This document shows, one piece after another, positions 1-7,176 of a DNA stretch of 37,113 nucleotides. This DNA comes from Lysobacteraceae bacterium (GTDB taxonomy: Bacteria; Pseudomonadota; Gammaproteobacteria; Xanthomonadales; Xanthomonadaceae): assembly GCA_024508915.1 (NCBI GenBank), contig JANINR010000068.1, forward strand, positions 1-37,113. Reading direction: 5' to 3'. Position numbers and translations under genes: made by a program. Below the pieces are notes generated by a model. That model saw only the letters and a program-made list of their open reading frames with translations. It was not told the DNA's origin and ran no database searches. Within the stretch, counting starts at the first letter, position 1. Each line of letters opens with the position of its first letter.

Positions 1-1161
1 GCGCCCGCTCACGCTGCCGCCAGCGGGCGCGGGCGTCGCGGACGGCGGCGCGGCGACCGCGGCCTGCGCCGCATCCTGCAATGGCCGGAACGCCAGCATC
101 CGCAACACCGCCATCTCGAAACCCGCGCGCGGCGCGGGCGCCAGCGGCAGGTCGCGGCGCGCGTTCAGGGCCATCTGGTACCAGAGCTGCACGACTTCCG
201 GGCGCAGGCGACCGGCGAGGTCCGCCACGTGCACGCCCGCACCTTCGTCGCCGCCCGTCGCTTCCGGCACGAGCTGGCGCACCTGCACGCGGTGCAGCGC
301 ATCGGCGAGCGCGTCGAGCACGTCGTTCCAGTCCGGCGCGAATTCCGACAGCGCCGCGACTTCGCGCATCAGGGCCGCGCCGTCGCCGTCGGCCAGCGCC
401 GACAGCAACGCGCCGACGCGGGCCCGGTCGACGCTGCCGAGCATCGCGGCGACGCTGGCCTCGTCCAGCGTCCCGCCTGCGTAGGCGATCGCCTGGTCCA
501 GCAGCGACAGCCCGTCGCGCAGGCTGCCGTCGGCGGCCCGCGACAGCGCGCGCACGGCGGCCGCATCGGCCGCGATCCCTTCCGCGCCGAGGATCATCGT
601 CAGCTGGCCCGCGATCTGGTCCTCGTCGAGCCGCTTGAGGTTGAACTGCAGGCAGCGCGACAGCACCGTCACCGGCAGCTTCTGCGGGTCGGTCGTCGCG
701 AGCAGGAACTTGACGTGCTCCGGCGGCTCCTCGAGCGTCTTCAGCAGCGCGTTGAACGCCGCCTTGGAGAGCATGTGCACCTCGTCCACCAGGTACACCT
801 TCACCCGGCCGCGCGAGGGCATGTACTGCGCGTTCTCGATCACCTCGCGGACGTCGTCCACGCCGGTGTTGGAGGCGGCGTCGATCTCCAGCAGGTCGAT
901 GAAGCGGCCGGCGTCGATGTCGCGGCACGCGTTGCACTCCCCGCAGGGCTCGGCCGAGGTGCCGCGCTCGCAGTTGAGCGACTTGGCGAAGATCCGGGCG
1001 ATGGTGGTCTTGCCGACCCCGCGGGTGCCGGTGAACAGGAAGGCATGGTGGACGCGGCCGGATTCGAGGGCGTTGGTCAGGGCACGGACCACGTGCTCCT
1101 GCCCGACCAGCTCGGCGAACCGCTTCGGGCGCCACTTCCGGGCGAGGACCAGGTAGGACAT
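1..1161 (-). CDS. dnaX: DNA polymerase III subunit gamma/tau, partial (C-terminus beyond window)
   Basis: This is the clamp-loader ATPase of DNA polymerase III, which loads the beta sliding clamp at the replication fork. The visible N-terminal 387 residues begin MSYLVLARKWRP, the usual family start. They contain a Walker A motif (GTRGVGKTT, about residues 45-53), four zinc-binding cysteines (C64, C73, C76, C79), the DEVH Walker B-type box near residue 126 and the SRC sensor motif (TVLSRC). The reading frame is open to the window edge, so the tau-specific C-terminus and any programmed frameshift site lie outside. The start at 1161 is clear from homology, and CACAAT lies five bases before the ATG as a possible -10. 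The gene is divergent from tRNA-Ser(GGA). Identity is certain; only the 3' end is missing. Confidence 0.97.
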   Translation of the reverse strand, partial: MSYLVLARKWRPKRFAELVGQEHVVRALTNALESGRVHHAFLFTGTRGVGKTTIARIFAKSLNCERGTSAEPCGECNACRDIDAGRFIDLLEIDAASNTGVDDVREVIENAQYMPSRGRVKVYLVDEVHMLSKAAFNALLKTLEEPPEHVKFLLATTDPQKLPVTVLSRCLQFNLKRLDEDQIAGQLTMILGAEGIAADAAAVRALSRAADGSLRDGLSLLDQAIAYAGGTLDEASVAAMLGSVDRARVGALLSALADGDGAALMREVAALSEFAPDWNDVLDALADALHRVQVRQLVPEATGGDEGAGVHVADLAGRLRPEVVQLWYQMALNARRDLPLAPAPRAGFEMAVLRMLAFRPLQDAAQAAVAAPPSATPAPAGGSVSGR

Positions 1162-1183
1162 GGCCCATTGTGGCACGAGCAGG

Positions 1184-1189
1184 TAGAAT
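1184..1189 (+). promoter_or_regulatory. Putative -10 element (TAGAAT) of tRNA-Ser(GGA)
   Basis: TAGAAT matches the sigma-70 -10 consensus at five of six positions and is followed by a GC-rich discriminator (TGCCCGCCC), a form common at stable-RNA promoters. It lies about 45 bases before the mature tRNA. No convincing -35 is seen at 16-18 bp, so this is tentative. Confidence 0.4.
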
Positions 1190-1234
1190 TGCCCGCCCTG
1201 GACGTGGCCGGGACGGCGCGCCGGAGGGTCCAGC

Positions 1235-1327
1235 GGAGAGGTGTCCGAGTGGTTGAAGGAGCACGCCTGGAAAGTGTGTAAGCGTCTAAACCGCGCTTCG
1301 GGGGTTCGAATCCCCCTCTCTCCGCCA
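1235..1327 (+). tRNA. tRNA-Ser(GGA)
   Basis: A complete class II tRNA with a long variable arm. The acceptor stem GGAGAGG pairs with CCTCTCC, followed by discriminator G and an encoded CCA. The anticodon loop CTGGAAA gives anticodon GGA, reading UCC and UCU. The T-loop GGTTCGAATCC is canonical. It lies between dnaX (divergent) and the SRP RNA gene on the same strand. Confidence 0.96.
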
Positions 1328-1360
1328 AATTTCCAAGCAGGCTCGCCTGCAAGTTTCCAT

Positions 1361-1468
1361 GGTGGCCCCGCCGGCCCCTCGCGACGCTAGGTCGAAAACC
1401 CCGCCAGGGCCGGAAGGCAGCAACGGTATCGATCGACGCGGGCGCCGAGGCAAGTTGGCGGGGCCGCC
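1361..1468 (+). ncRNA. ffs: 4.5S signal recognition particle RNA (bacterial small SRP RNA)
   Basis: This RNA binds Ffh and directs ribosomes making membrane proteins to FtsY and the Sec translocon. The ends pair as a long helix (GGTGGCCCCGCC with GGCGGGGCCGCC). The apical region holds the conserved asymmetric and symmetric loops around AGGGCCGGAAGGCAGCAAC, matching the family signature GGTCCGGAAGGAAGCAGC. The length of about 108 nt fits the small SRP class without an Alu domain. CGCTAGGTCG and GACGCGGGCGCCG also align with the E. coli RNA. A short T run follows at 1472-1475. The exact ends are inferred from pairing. Confidence 0.9.
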
Positions 1469-1472
1469 GCCT

Positions 1473-1516
1473 TTTCCATGCTGCGCATGGAAACCCAAAA
1501 TTTGCTGCGCAAATTT
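1473..1516 (+). terminator. Two adjacent perfect hairpins downstream of ffs
   Basis: The first hairpin is TTTCCATGC-TGC-GCATGGAAA (1473-1493). The second is AAATTTGC-TGC-GCAAATTT (1498-1516), which extends to 12-bp arms with one mismatch through flanking CCC/GGG. Both have the same TGC loop, and the SRP RNA 3' end lies just upstream. They could terminate or stabilise the RNA; a repeated palindromic element is the alternative. The structure is seen directly and the role is inferred. Confidence 0.5.
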
Positions 1517-1561
1517 CGGGCCCCGGCTATGTATCTCCACAACCCCCGCCGCTTCGCGGCG

Positions 1562-1582
1562 CCCCCCTTAACTTAAGGGGGG
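1562..1582 (-). terminator. Palindrome at the 3' end of the moa run
   Basis: CCCCCCTTAA-C-TTAAGGGGGG has perfect 10-bp arms and a one-base centre. The palindrome overlaps the last codons and the TAA stop of moaE. A second hairpin (CGCCGC-TTC-GCGGCG, about 1547-1561) follows directly in the direction of moa transcription. There is no long T tract, so termination is probable but not proven. The same palindrome could stop transcripts arriving from the ffs side. Confidence 0.5.
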
Positions 1583-2029
1583 CTCTCCTCCATGCGAATT
1601 TCCCGCTGGCGGGTGATCCGGGTGGAGCCAGGCGGAATCGGCGTCGGCGTAGCGCTCGTGCTTCCAGATGGGGACGCGCGCCTTGACCTCGTCGATGATC
1701 CAGCGGCAGGCGGCGAACGCCGCGTCGCGATGGGCGGCGACGACGCCGACCCACACCGCGAGTTCTCCGATCGACAGGTCGCCCGTGCGATGCACGCACG
1801 CGGCATCGAGGATGTCGAAGCGCGCGACGGCTTCCGTGAGGATCGCCTCGCCCTCGCACTCCGCGAGCTCGGGATACGCTTCGTAGCGCAAGCCCGCCAC
1901 CGCGCGCCCCGCGTTGTGGTCGCGGACCCAGCCCTCGAAGCTGGCGTAGCCGCCGACGCGCGCGTCGAGCAGCCCGGCACGCAGCGTGGCCGTGTCGAAC
2001 GGCGTGTCCGAAAGCCGGAAGCGTGCCAT
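1568..2029 (-). CDS. moaE: Molybdopterin synthase catalytic subunit MoaE
   Basis: MoaE is the large subunit of the MoaD2-MoaE2 molybdopterin synthase. It transfers sulfur from the MoaD C-terminal thiocarboxylate to cyclic pyranopterin monophosphate. The 153-residue product begins MARFRLSDTPFD and carries the typical GLRYEAYPELAE segment, the HRTGDLSIGE region and the VPIWKHE motif containing the conserved active-site lysine. Length matches the family (about 150). The ATG at 2029 is one base past the moaD stop, implying translational coupling. It is the last gene of the kdkA-moaACDE run and its end lies inside a terminator-like palindrome. A longer upstream reading in this frame is not supported, because moaD occupies it in another frame. 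Confidence 0.95.
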   Translation of the reverse strand: MARFRLSDTPFDTATLRAGLLDARVGGYASFEGWVRDHNAGRAVAGLRYEAYPELAECEGEAILTEAVARFDILDAACVHRTGDLSIGELAVWVGVVAAHRDAAFAACRWIIDEVKARVPIWKHERYADADSAWLHPDHPPAGNSHGGEPPLS

Positions 2030-2030
2030 C

Positions 2031-2273
2031 TCAGCCGCCGGACACGGGCGGGATGAACGCGACGTCGCTGCCCGCGCGCGGCGCATCGCTCCACGCCGCG
2101 AACGCCCCGTCCACCGCGACGCGCAGGCGCTCGCGCGGCAGCGCGAACCCGTGTCGTTCCCGCGCCCGCTCGTAGAGCGCGGCCAGGTCGGCCGCATCGG
2201 TGTCCACGTCCTCCGTCGCCATGCCGGCGGCATCGCGCAGGCTGGCGAAGTACAACAGCGTCAGCCTGGTCAT
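2031..2273 (-). CDS. moaD: Molybdopterin synthase sulfur carrier subunit MoaD
   Basis: MoaD is a ubiquitin-like sulfur carrier of 80 residues. It begins [17 protein letters not shown], a typical beta-grasp start, and ends in PVSGG. The C-terminal Gly-Gly is adenylated by MoeB and converted to the thiocarboxylate used by MoaE. The start ATG overlaps the moaC stop as ATGA, and the stop is one base from the moaE start. Order and spacing fit a coupled moaC-moaD-moaE operon. No family residue is missing. Confidence 0.95.
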   Translation of the reverse strand: MTRLTLLYFASLRDAAGMATEDVDTDAADLAALYERARERHGFALPRERLRVAVDGAFAAWSDAPRAGSDVAFIPPVSGG

Positions 2274-2809
2274 CGCGCGCGCTTCCGCCCCGCCGCCGGC
2301 GCCGCGGCGCGCGCGCCGAAGTCGCGCCTGCCGCCGTGCTTGCCGAGCAGCTTCGCCGGCCCGAGCACGATCGCATGCGAGAGCGCCTTGCACATGTCGT
2401 AGACCGTGAGCGCGGCGACCGTGGCCCCGGTCAGCGCCTCCATCTCCACGCCGGTCCGATGCGTCGTGCGCACCGCGCATTCGATGCGAAGTTCGCGCTC
2501 GCCATGCCAGCGCACGTCGAAACGGCAGCCGTCGATGGGCAGCGGATGGCAGAACGGCACCAGTTCGTGGGTCCGCTTGGCCGCCATCGTTCCGGCGACG
2601 ATCGCGGTCTCGACCACGCCGCCCTTGGCGCTGCGCAGCCCGCTGGCGCGCAGCTCCGCGGCGGCGGCCGCCGGGAAGCGCACGCGGCATTCGGCGACGG
2701 CTTCGCGCGCGGTCGCGGGCTTCGCGGACACGTCGACCATCGCCGGGAAACCGCGCGCGTCGATGTGCGTCAACGCCGGCGCGGCGGTCTTCTTCGCTTT
2801 CGCGGCCAT
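2270..2809 (-). CDS. moaC: Cyclic pyranopterin monophosphate synthase MoaC
   Basis: MoaC acts after MoaA in molybdenum cofactor synthesis, converting 3',8-cyclo-7,8-dihydro-GTP to cyclic pyranopterin monophosphate. The 179-residue protein holds the family signatures CHPLPI (residues about 97-102) and [19 protein letters not shown] (about 130-148), which carry active-site residues. It is slightly longer than the usual 160 or so because of a basic, Ala-rich tail ending GRKRAR. The ATG shares one base with the moaA TGA (TGATG), and its stop overlaps the moaD start by four bases. The tail is the only unusual part. Confidence 0.95.
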   Translation of the reverse strand: MAAKAKKTAAPALTHIDARGFPAMVDVSAKPATAREAVAECRVRFPAAAAAELRASGLRSAKGGVVETAIVAGTMAAKRTHELVPFCHPLPIDGCRFDVRWHGERELRIECAVRTTHRTGVEMEALTGATVAALTVYDMCKALSHAIVLGPAKLLGKHGGRRDFGARAAAPAAGRKRAR

Positions 2810-3843
2810 CAGCCCCCCACCAGGTACATTTCGACGCGCTTGCGCGCGGAGCCGGCCGCTTCGCCGCGCAGCTCGCTGTAGCGGTCGGCGCGGCCGCGCC
2901 AGGCCGCGGCGATGCGCGCGTCGAGCGCGTCCCCGCCTTCGGCCAGCGCCGCGCGCAGGTCGTGGCCCTCGCCGGCGAACAGGCAGGTGTAGAGCCGCCC
3001 GTCGGCGGACACGCGGGCGCGGTGGCAGTCGCCGCAGAACGGCGCGCTGACCGAACTCACGAACCCCACTTCGCCGCCGCCGTCCGCGAAGGCATGGCGC
3101 GCCGCGACTTCGCCGCGGTAGTCCGGCGCCAGCGCGCGCAACGGCCAGCGCGCGTGCAGGCGGTCGCGCAGCTCGGCGGACGGCACCACGCGCGCGCGGT
3201 CCCAGCCGTTGCAGGTGCCGACGTCCATGTATTCGATGTAGCGCACCACGTGCCCGCGTTCGCGCGCGAACGCCGCCAGCGGCAGCACCTGGTCGTCGTT
3301 CACGCCGCGCTGCACGACGCAGTTGAGCTTGATCGGCCCGAAGCCGGCGCGTTGCGCCGCGTCCAGTCCGGCCAGCACGTCGGCCACGTCGCCGCGCCCG
3401 CCGGACAGGGCGCGGAAGCGCGCGGGATCGAGCGCATCCAGGCTCACCGTCAAGCGCCCCAGCCCGGCATCGCGCAACGCCTGCGCGTGCGCGGCGAGCA
3501 GCGAACCGTTGGTGGTGAGCGCCAGGTCCTCGATCCCGGGGATCGCCGCCAGCCGCGCCACCAGCTCGGGCAGCCGCTTGCGCAACAGCGGCTCGCCCCC
3601 GGTCAGGCGCAGCTTGCGCACGCCCAGGCGCGCGAAACCGCGCACCAGCCGCTCGATGGCGTCGAACGTGAGTCGTGAGCCGCTGTCCATGCCATGGTCG
3701 TCGGCGATGCGGTCCGCGGGCATGCAGTACGGGCAGCGGAAATTGCAGGCTTCGATCACCGACAGCCGCAGGTCGCGCAGCGGGCGGCCGAGGCGGTCCT
3801 TGGGCGCGGAGTCCGCCGGCGGTGCTTGCACGATTGCGGCCAT
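2809..3843 (-). CDS. moaA: GTP 3',8-cyclase MoaA (radical SAM)
   Basis: MoaA performs the first step of molybdenum cofactor synthesis, radical cyclisation of GTP. The N-terminal radical SAM [4Fe-4S] motif is CNFRCPYC (C33, C37, C40). The second, substrate-side cluster is C270, C273 and C287. TGGEPLLR (residues 81-88) is the SAM-binding GGE region, and the C-terminal Gly-Gly, needed for catalysis in studied homologues, is present (YLVGG). The product is 344 residues, normal for the family. The ATG at 3843 follows the kdkA stop by two bases, so the gene is likely read from the kdkA promoter. No molybdenum-cofactor riboswitch can fit upstream because kdkA is immediately adjacent. Confidence 0.97.
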   Translation of the reverse strand: MAAIVQAPPADSAPKDRLGRPLRDLRLSVIEACNFRCPYCMPADRIADDHGMDSGSRLTFDAIERLVRGFARLGVRKLRLTGGEPLLRKRLPELVARLAAIPGIEDLALTTNGSLLAAHAQALRDAGLGRLTVSLDALDPARFRALSGGRGDVADVLAGLDAAQRAGFGPIKLNCVVQRGVNDDQVLPLAAFARERGHVVRYIEYMDVGTCNGWDRARVVPSAELRDRLHARWPLRALAPDYRGEVAARHAFADGGGEVGFVSSVSAPFCGDCHRARVSADGRLYTCLFAGEGHDLRAALAEGGDALDARIAAAWRGRADRYSELRGEAAGSARKRVEMYLVGG

Positions 3844-3845
3844 GC

Positions 3846-4619
3846 TCAGGTGCCCTGGCGCCAGACGGCGTCGTAGGCGCGGTGCAGGCGCGCGAAGTCG
3901 CGCAGCACGGCGCCATGGTCGCGCGCGCCGCGCAGCTTGAGCAGCGACCGGCGCAGGCGCGCGAGGTTCGCTTCGCGCCAGCCGGTGGCGGGGATGCGCA
4001 GCGTCGACTTGTCGAAGTCGATGAGCGCGCCCTTGCCGAAGGCATCGAACAGGATGTTGTCCGCGTTGAGGTCGGCGTGGTCCAGGCCGGCGCGGTGGAA
4101 GCGCGCGAGCAGGCGCCCGGTCGATTCCCAGGGCGCGGCATCGGCCTGCCGCGCCGCGAGCGTGCCGAACGAGGTCACGCCCGGCAGGCGTTCCACCAGG
4201 ATCGCGGCGCGATAGCGCAGGCCCTCGCGCCAGTAGCAGGCCGCCAGCGGCCGCGGCACCGGCAGGCCCAGCGTGTGCAGCGCGCGCGTCAGCCGGAACT
4301 CGGCGAAGCTGCGGGTGCGGTCGGCGCCGCGCCAGGCGTACGCGTCGCGGCTGAAGCGCGCCGCCAGCCCGCCGCGCCGGTAGTGGCGCAGCACCGCCGC
4401 GCCGAAGGGCCCGTCGACGAACCACGCCGCGCCGCGCCCGCCGGCGGCCACCGGCTCGGCGCGCCCCTCCCACCATCCCGGGTCGAACCATTCCGCCGCG
4501 GCTTGCTGCACGAGCCGCGCGTCGAACAGAATCGAGCCATAGCCCGCCGTCCCCGCCGCGCCGCCGGCGCGCCGGACTTCGAACGGCGTCAGTTGCTCGC
4601 TGGCGTCGAAGGCGACCAT
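3846..4619 (-). CDS. kdkA: 3-deoxy-D-manno-octulosonic acid (Kdo) kinase
   Basis: This cytoplasmic or inner-membrane-associated kinase phosphorylates the Kdo residue of lipid A precursors, as known for Haemophilus- and Xanthomonas-type LPS cores. The 257-residue product has a kinase-like fold. The catalytic loop [10 protein letters not shown] (D183 the catalytic Asp) is followed by LIDFDKS (D201, the DFG-like metal ligand), and the N-terminal WF-rich segment is typical of KdkA. It is divergent from the GT9 glycosyltransferase with only 19 bp between start codons, and both fit LPS core assembly. TAGACT lies exactly six bases before the ATG, suggesting a leaderless transcript. The moa genes follow without a gap, an odd pairing of functions. 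Confidence 0.88.
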   Translation of the reverse strand: MVAFDASEQLTPFEVRRAGGAAGTAGYGSILFDARLVQQAAAEWFDPGWWEGRAEPVAAGGRGAAWFVDGPFGAAVLRHYRRGGLAARFSRDAYAWRGADRTRSFAEFRLTRALHTLGLPVPRPLAACYWREGLRYRAAILVERLPGVTSFGTLAARQADAAPWESTGRLLARFHRAGLDHADLNADNILFDAFGKGALIDFDKSTLRIPATGWREANLARLRRSLLKLRGARDHGAVLRDFARLHRAYDAVWRQGT

Positions 4620-4625
4620 CCAGCG

Positions 4626-4631
4626 AGTCTA
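4626..4631 (-). promoter_or_regulatory. Leaderless-type -10 element of kdkA (TAGACT-N6-ATG)
   Basis: TAGACT on the minus strand ends six bases before the kdkA ATG, so transcription would begin at or next to the A of the start codon. The same hexamer and distance occur before dnaQ, rlmJ and the DUF6165 gene. No Shine-Dalgarno sequence lies in the spacer (CGCTGG), and no clear -35 is seen. Confidence 0.55.
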
Positions 4632-4638
4632 ACAAGGC

Positions 4639-5712
4639 ATGCACGCAGCTTCTCCCCTCCCGGCCGCGCCCCCGCCCGCCTCCGCCTGCCTGCTGCGGTT
4701 GTCGGCGCTGGGCGACGCGACCCACGTGGTGCCGCTGGTCCGCACCCTGCAGCGGGCCTGGCCGGCGCTGCCGATCGCCTGGGTGATCGGGCGCGGCGAG
4801 CACCGGCTGCTCGAGGGACTGCCCGGCGTCGAATTCATCGAGTACGACAAGCGCAGCGGCCTGCGCGGAATGTTCGCGCTGCGCCGGGCGCTGCGCGGGC
4901 GCCGCTTCGGCGCGCTGCTGCAGCTGCAGGTGGCGGCGCGCGCCAACCTGCTGTCGGCGTTCATCCCGGCGGCGCGCCGGATCGGCTACGACCGCAGCCG
5001 CTCGCGCGACCTGCACGGCCTCTTCGTCGACGAGCGGATCCCGGACCGCCCGGGCGTCCATGTGCTCGACGCCATCGGCAGCTTCTGCGAGCCGCTGGGC
5101 CTGGTCCAGGATCGCGTGCAGTGGGACCTGCCCGTGCCCGGCGACGCGCACGCCTGGGCGCGCGCGCAGTGGGCCGAGGACGGCAAGCCGGCGCTGGTGA
5201 TCTCGCCGTGCTCGAGCCACGTGCTGCGCAACTGGCGCGCCGACCGCTATGCCGCGCTGGCCGACCACGCCGCTGCGCAGGGCTGGCGCGTCGTGCTGTG
5301 CGGCGGACGCAGCGCGCTCGAGCGCGAGACCGCGGATGCGATCCTCGCCGCGATGACGGCGCCCGCGCTCGACCTCGTCGGCAAGGACACGCTCAAGCAG
5401 CTGCCGGCGCTGCTCGCGCGCGCCGCGCTGGTGGCGACGCCCGATTCCGGCCCGATGCACATCGCCAACGCGATGGGCACGAAGGTGCTGGGCCTGCATG
5501 CGGCCAGCAATCCGGCGCGCAGCGGCCCCTATTCCGACCGGCGCTATTGCGTGGATCGCTACGACGATGCCGCGCGGCGCTACCTCGGCAAGCCGGCGGC
5601 CGGACTGCGCTGGGGAACGAAGATCGAGCGCGAGGGCGTGATGGACCTCGTGACCGTGGACGACGCCATCGCGGCGTTCGAACGCTACCGGGCGGACAAC
5701 CCCGCGCCGTAG
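4639..5712 (+). CDS. Glycosyltransferase family 9 (heptosyltransferase-like) protein
   Basis: GT9 enzymes transfer heptose or similar sugars to the LPS inner core at the cytoplasmic face. The 357-residue product starts its first Rossmann domain with CLLRLSALGDATHVVP, the family signature. The C-terminal nucleotide-sugar domain contains VISPCSSHVLRNW (near residue 195) and TPDSGPMHIANAMGTKVLGLH (about 269-289), the conserved donor-binding region. Its neighbours, kdkA (divergent) and DUF6165 (convergent, overlapping by 28 bp at the 3' end), support a role in LPS core synthesis. The exact acceptor and sugar cannot be told. The ATG at 4639 is the only reasonable start before the LSALGD motif, although its ribosome site is poor. 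Confidence 0.9.
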   Translation: MHAASPLPAAPPPASACLLRLSALGDATHVVPLVRTLQRAWPALPIAWVIGRGEHRLLEGLPGVEFIEYDKRSGLRGMFALRRALRGRRFGALLQLQVAARANLLSAFIPAARRIGYDRSRSRDLHGLFVDERIPDRPGVHVLDAIGSFCEPLGLVQDRVQWDLPVPGDAHAWARAQWAEDGKPALVISPCSSHVLRNWRADRYAALADHAAAQGWRVVLCGGRSALERETADAILAAMTAPALDLVGKDTLKQLPALLARAALVATPDSGPMHIANAMGTKVLGLHAASNPARSGPYSDRRYCVDRYDDAARRYLGKPAAGLRWGTKIEREGVMDLVTVDDAIAAFERYRADNPAP

Positions 5713-6098
5713 TCCTCGTACGACTTCTCCTCGACGTAGGTCGAGCCCAGCGCGAGGTTGATGTCCTTCTTGATCCGCGCGCGCTCGTCGTTCTCGACGT
5801 AGACGCTGCGGGCCAGGCGGATGAACTCGGCGTCGAAGGCCTGCGCCTTCTCCTTGACCCGGATGTCGTCCTCGATCACCCACAACCGCTCGTTGACGGC
5901 CTTCAGCCGCGCGCGCAGTTCGGCGACGTCCTTGCCGGCCGCCGGGTGCGCCATCCAGGTGCGCTCCAGCGCCGACAGCTCGTTGCGCACGTTCGCCAGC
6001 TTCGACGGGTCGGTCATGCGCTCGGACTTGATCTGCAGGATCGCGATCTTGTCCAGCAGTTCGCCGTAGGACACGGGGACGAGCAGTTCATCGTTCAT
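5685..6098 (-). CDS. DUF6165 family protein
   Basis: A 137-residue soluble protein without signal peptide or membrane segment, rich in charged helical segments (for example ELRARLKAVNERLWVIEDDIRVKEK), consistent with a coiled helical bundle. It resembles the small uncharacterised DUF6165 family, often found next to LPS glycosyltransferases. Here it sits tail to tail with a GT9 gene, overlapping its last 28 bases. No catalytic motif is visible, so no function is assigned. A role with the glycosyltransferase or kdkA is only suggested by position. TAGACT lies six bases before the ATG, and a large inverted repeat separates the gene from tRNA-Ser(CGA). Confidence 0.85.
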   Translation of the reverse strand: MNDELLVPVSYGELLDKIAILQIKSERMTDPSKLANVRNELSALERTWMAHPAAGKDVAELRARLKAVNERLWVIEDDIRVKEKAQAFDAEFIRLARSVYVENDERARIKKDINLALGSTYVEEKSYEDYGAGLSAR

Positions 6099-6104
6099 GG
6101 CGCG

Positions 6105-6110
6105 AGTCTA
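6105..6110 (-). promoter_or_regulatory. Leaderless-type -10 element of the DUF6165 gene (TAGACT-N6-ATG)
   Basis: TAGACT ends exactly six bases before the start codon at 6098, with spacer CGCGCC and no ribosome-binding site. The region that would hold a -35 is occupied by the inverted repeat at 6115-6172, so this promoter would depend on the -10 alone. Confidence 0.55.
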
Positions 6111-6114
6111 CGCA

Positions 6115-6172
6115 AAAAGGGGGTCAGGCCACCATTTCCGGCGTGCCCGGAATGGTGGCCTGACCCCCTTTT
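6115..6172. repeat. Long inverted repeat (26-27 bp arms) between tRNA-Ser and the DUF6165 gene
   Basis: The left arm at 6115-6141 begins AAAAGGGGGTCAGGCCACC. The right arm at 6147-6172 is its complement, differing by a single extra T in the left arm, with loop CGTGC. Read on the minus strand it is a very strong stem followed by TTTTTG, so it can terminate tRNA-Ser(CGA) transcription. Its near-perfect length and TCAGGCCACC core resemble dispersed REP-like intergenic repeats of gammaproteobacteria (from memory). No transposase is nearby. Confidence 0.75.
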
Positions 6173-6177
6173 GCTGG

Positions 6178-6269
<92 letters not shown>

Positions 6270-6434
6270 GGTGGTCTTCCCCCGCCGCGACGCCGTCGGG
6301 GGCGGGCGAACAGGGCCGCAAATGATACGGGGCGCGGGCGCCAGCGACAAGCGCCGCGGCGCCGTGGTTGTGCCGCGGCCGGCCCGCCCCGATGATTGCG
6401 TTTTCCGGTGGGACGCCACGCCACGACGGGCCGC

Positions 6435-7139
6435 ATGATCGAGTTCGGACACCTCACCCACGTCGGCCTCAGGCGCGAGCTGAACGAGGACACGTATTAC
6501 GGCGACAGCGACCTGGGCCTGTGGCTGGTCGCCGACGGCATGGGCGGGCACGAGTACGGCGAGGTCGCCAGCGCGCTCGCCCGCGAGGCGATCGTGCGCG
6601 AGGTCCGCGAAGGCGCGCCGCTCGCGCAGGCCATCCGCACCGCCGACGAGGAGATCATCCGCGCGTCGCGCAAGCGCGGCGATGCCCTGCCGATGGGCAC
6701 CACGGTGGTGGCCGCGCGCGTCGCCGGGCGCCGCTTCGAGGTGGCCTGGGTCGGCGACAGCCGCGTCTACCTCTGGCGCGACGGCAAGCTCGCCCAGCTG
6801 TCCCAGGACCACAGTTACGTGCAGGAGCTGATCGGCCGCGGCGAGATCAGCGTCGAGCAGGCGCGCAGCCATCCGCACCGCAACGTCGTGACCCAGGCGC
6901 TGGGCGTGACCGACCCGCAGCAGCTCAACGTCGAGACGCTCTCCGGCGAACTCGATGCCGGCATGCAGCTGCTGCTGTGCAGCGACGGCCTGACGGAGGA
7001 AGTCGACGACGCCCGCATCGCGCAGGCGCTGTCGCACCTGGACTGCAGCGCGCAGGAATGCGTGGACGAGCTGGTCGCGGCCGCCCTCGATGGAGGCGGT
7101 TCGGACAACGTGACGGTGGTGCTGGTCCGCCAGGCCTGA
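6435..7139 (+). CDS. PP2C-family serine/threonine protein phosphatase
   Basis: A cytoplasmic metal-dependent phosphatase (PPM/PP2C, Stp1-like) that removes phosphate from Ser/Thr residues. All family motifs are present: RRELNEDT (D19), VADGMGGHE (D34, G35, metal ligands), GTTVV, VGDSRVYLWR, LCSDGLTEEV and the final GGSDNVTVVLV. The length of 234 residues is that of a stand-alone catalytic domain, with no FHA or membrane part. A TTG at 6396 would add 13 residues without similarity or ribosome site, so the ATG at 6435 was chosen. No partner kinase lies nearby. It is convergent with dnaQ (37 bp gap). Confidence 0.93.
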   Translation: MIEFGHLTHVGLRRELNEDTYYGDSDLGLWLVADGMGGHEYGEVASALAREAIVREVREGAPLAQAIRTADEEIIRASRKRGDALPMGTTVVAARVAGRRFEVAWVGDSRVYLWRDGKLAQLSQDHSYVQELIGRGEISVEQARSHPHRNVVTQALGVTDPQQLNVETLSGELDAGMQLLLCSDGLTEEVDDARIAQALSHLDCSAQECVDELVAAALDGGGSDNVTVVLVRQA

Positions 7140-7176
7140 TCCCGACGCGCGGGGTTGGCCGCGCGGGCGGCGCGAC

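Noticed and set aside
1-120. dnaX programmed frameshift site
   Set aside because: The visible part ends before the region where such a site would lie; no A-rich slippery sequence is present.
2809-5883. Very long minus-strand open frame covering moaA and running on through the kdkA and GT9 regions
   Set aside because: Only its last part is MoaA. The upstream part is out-of-frame reading of kdkA and of the opposite-strand GT9 gene, an effect of high GC with few stops.
6396-6434. TTG start that would extend the PP2C phosphatase by 13 residues
   Set aside because: No ribosome-binding site and no similarity; MIEFGHLTHVG is a normal family start.
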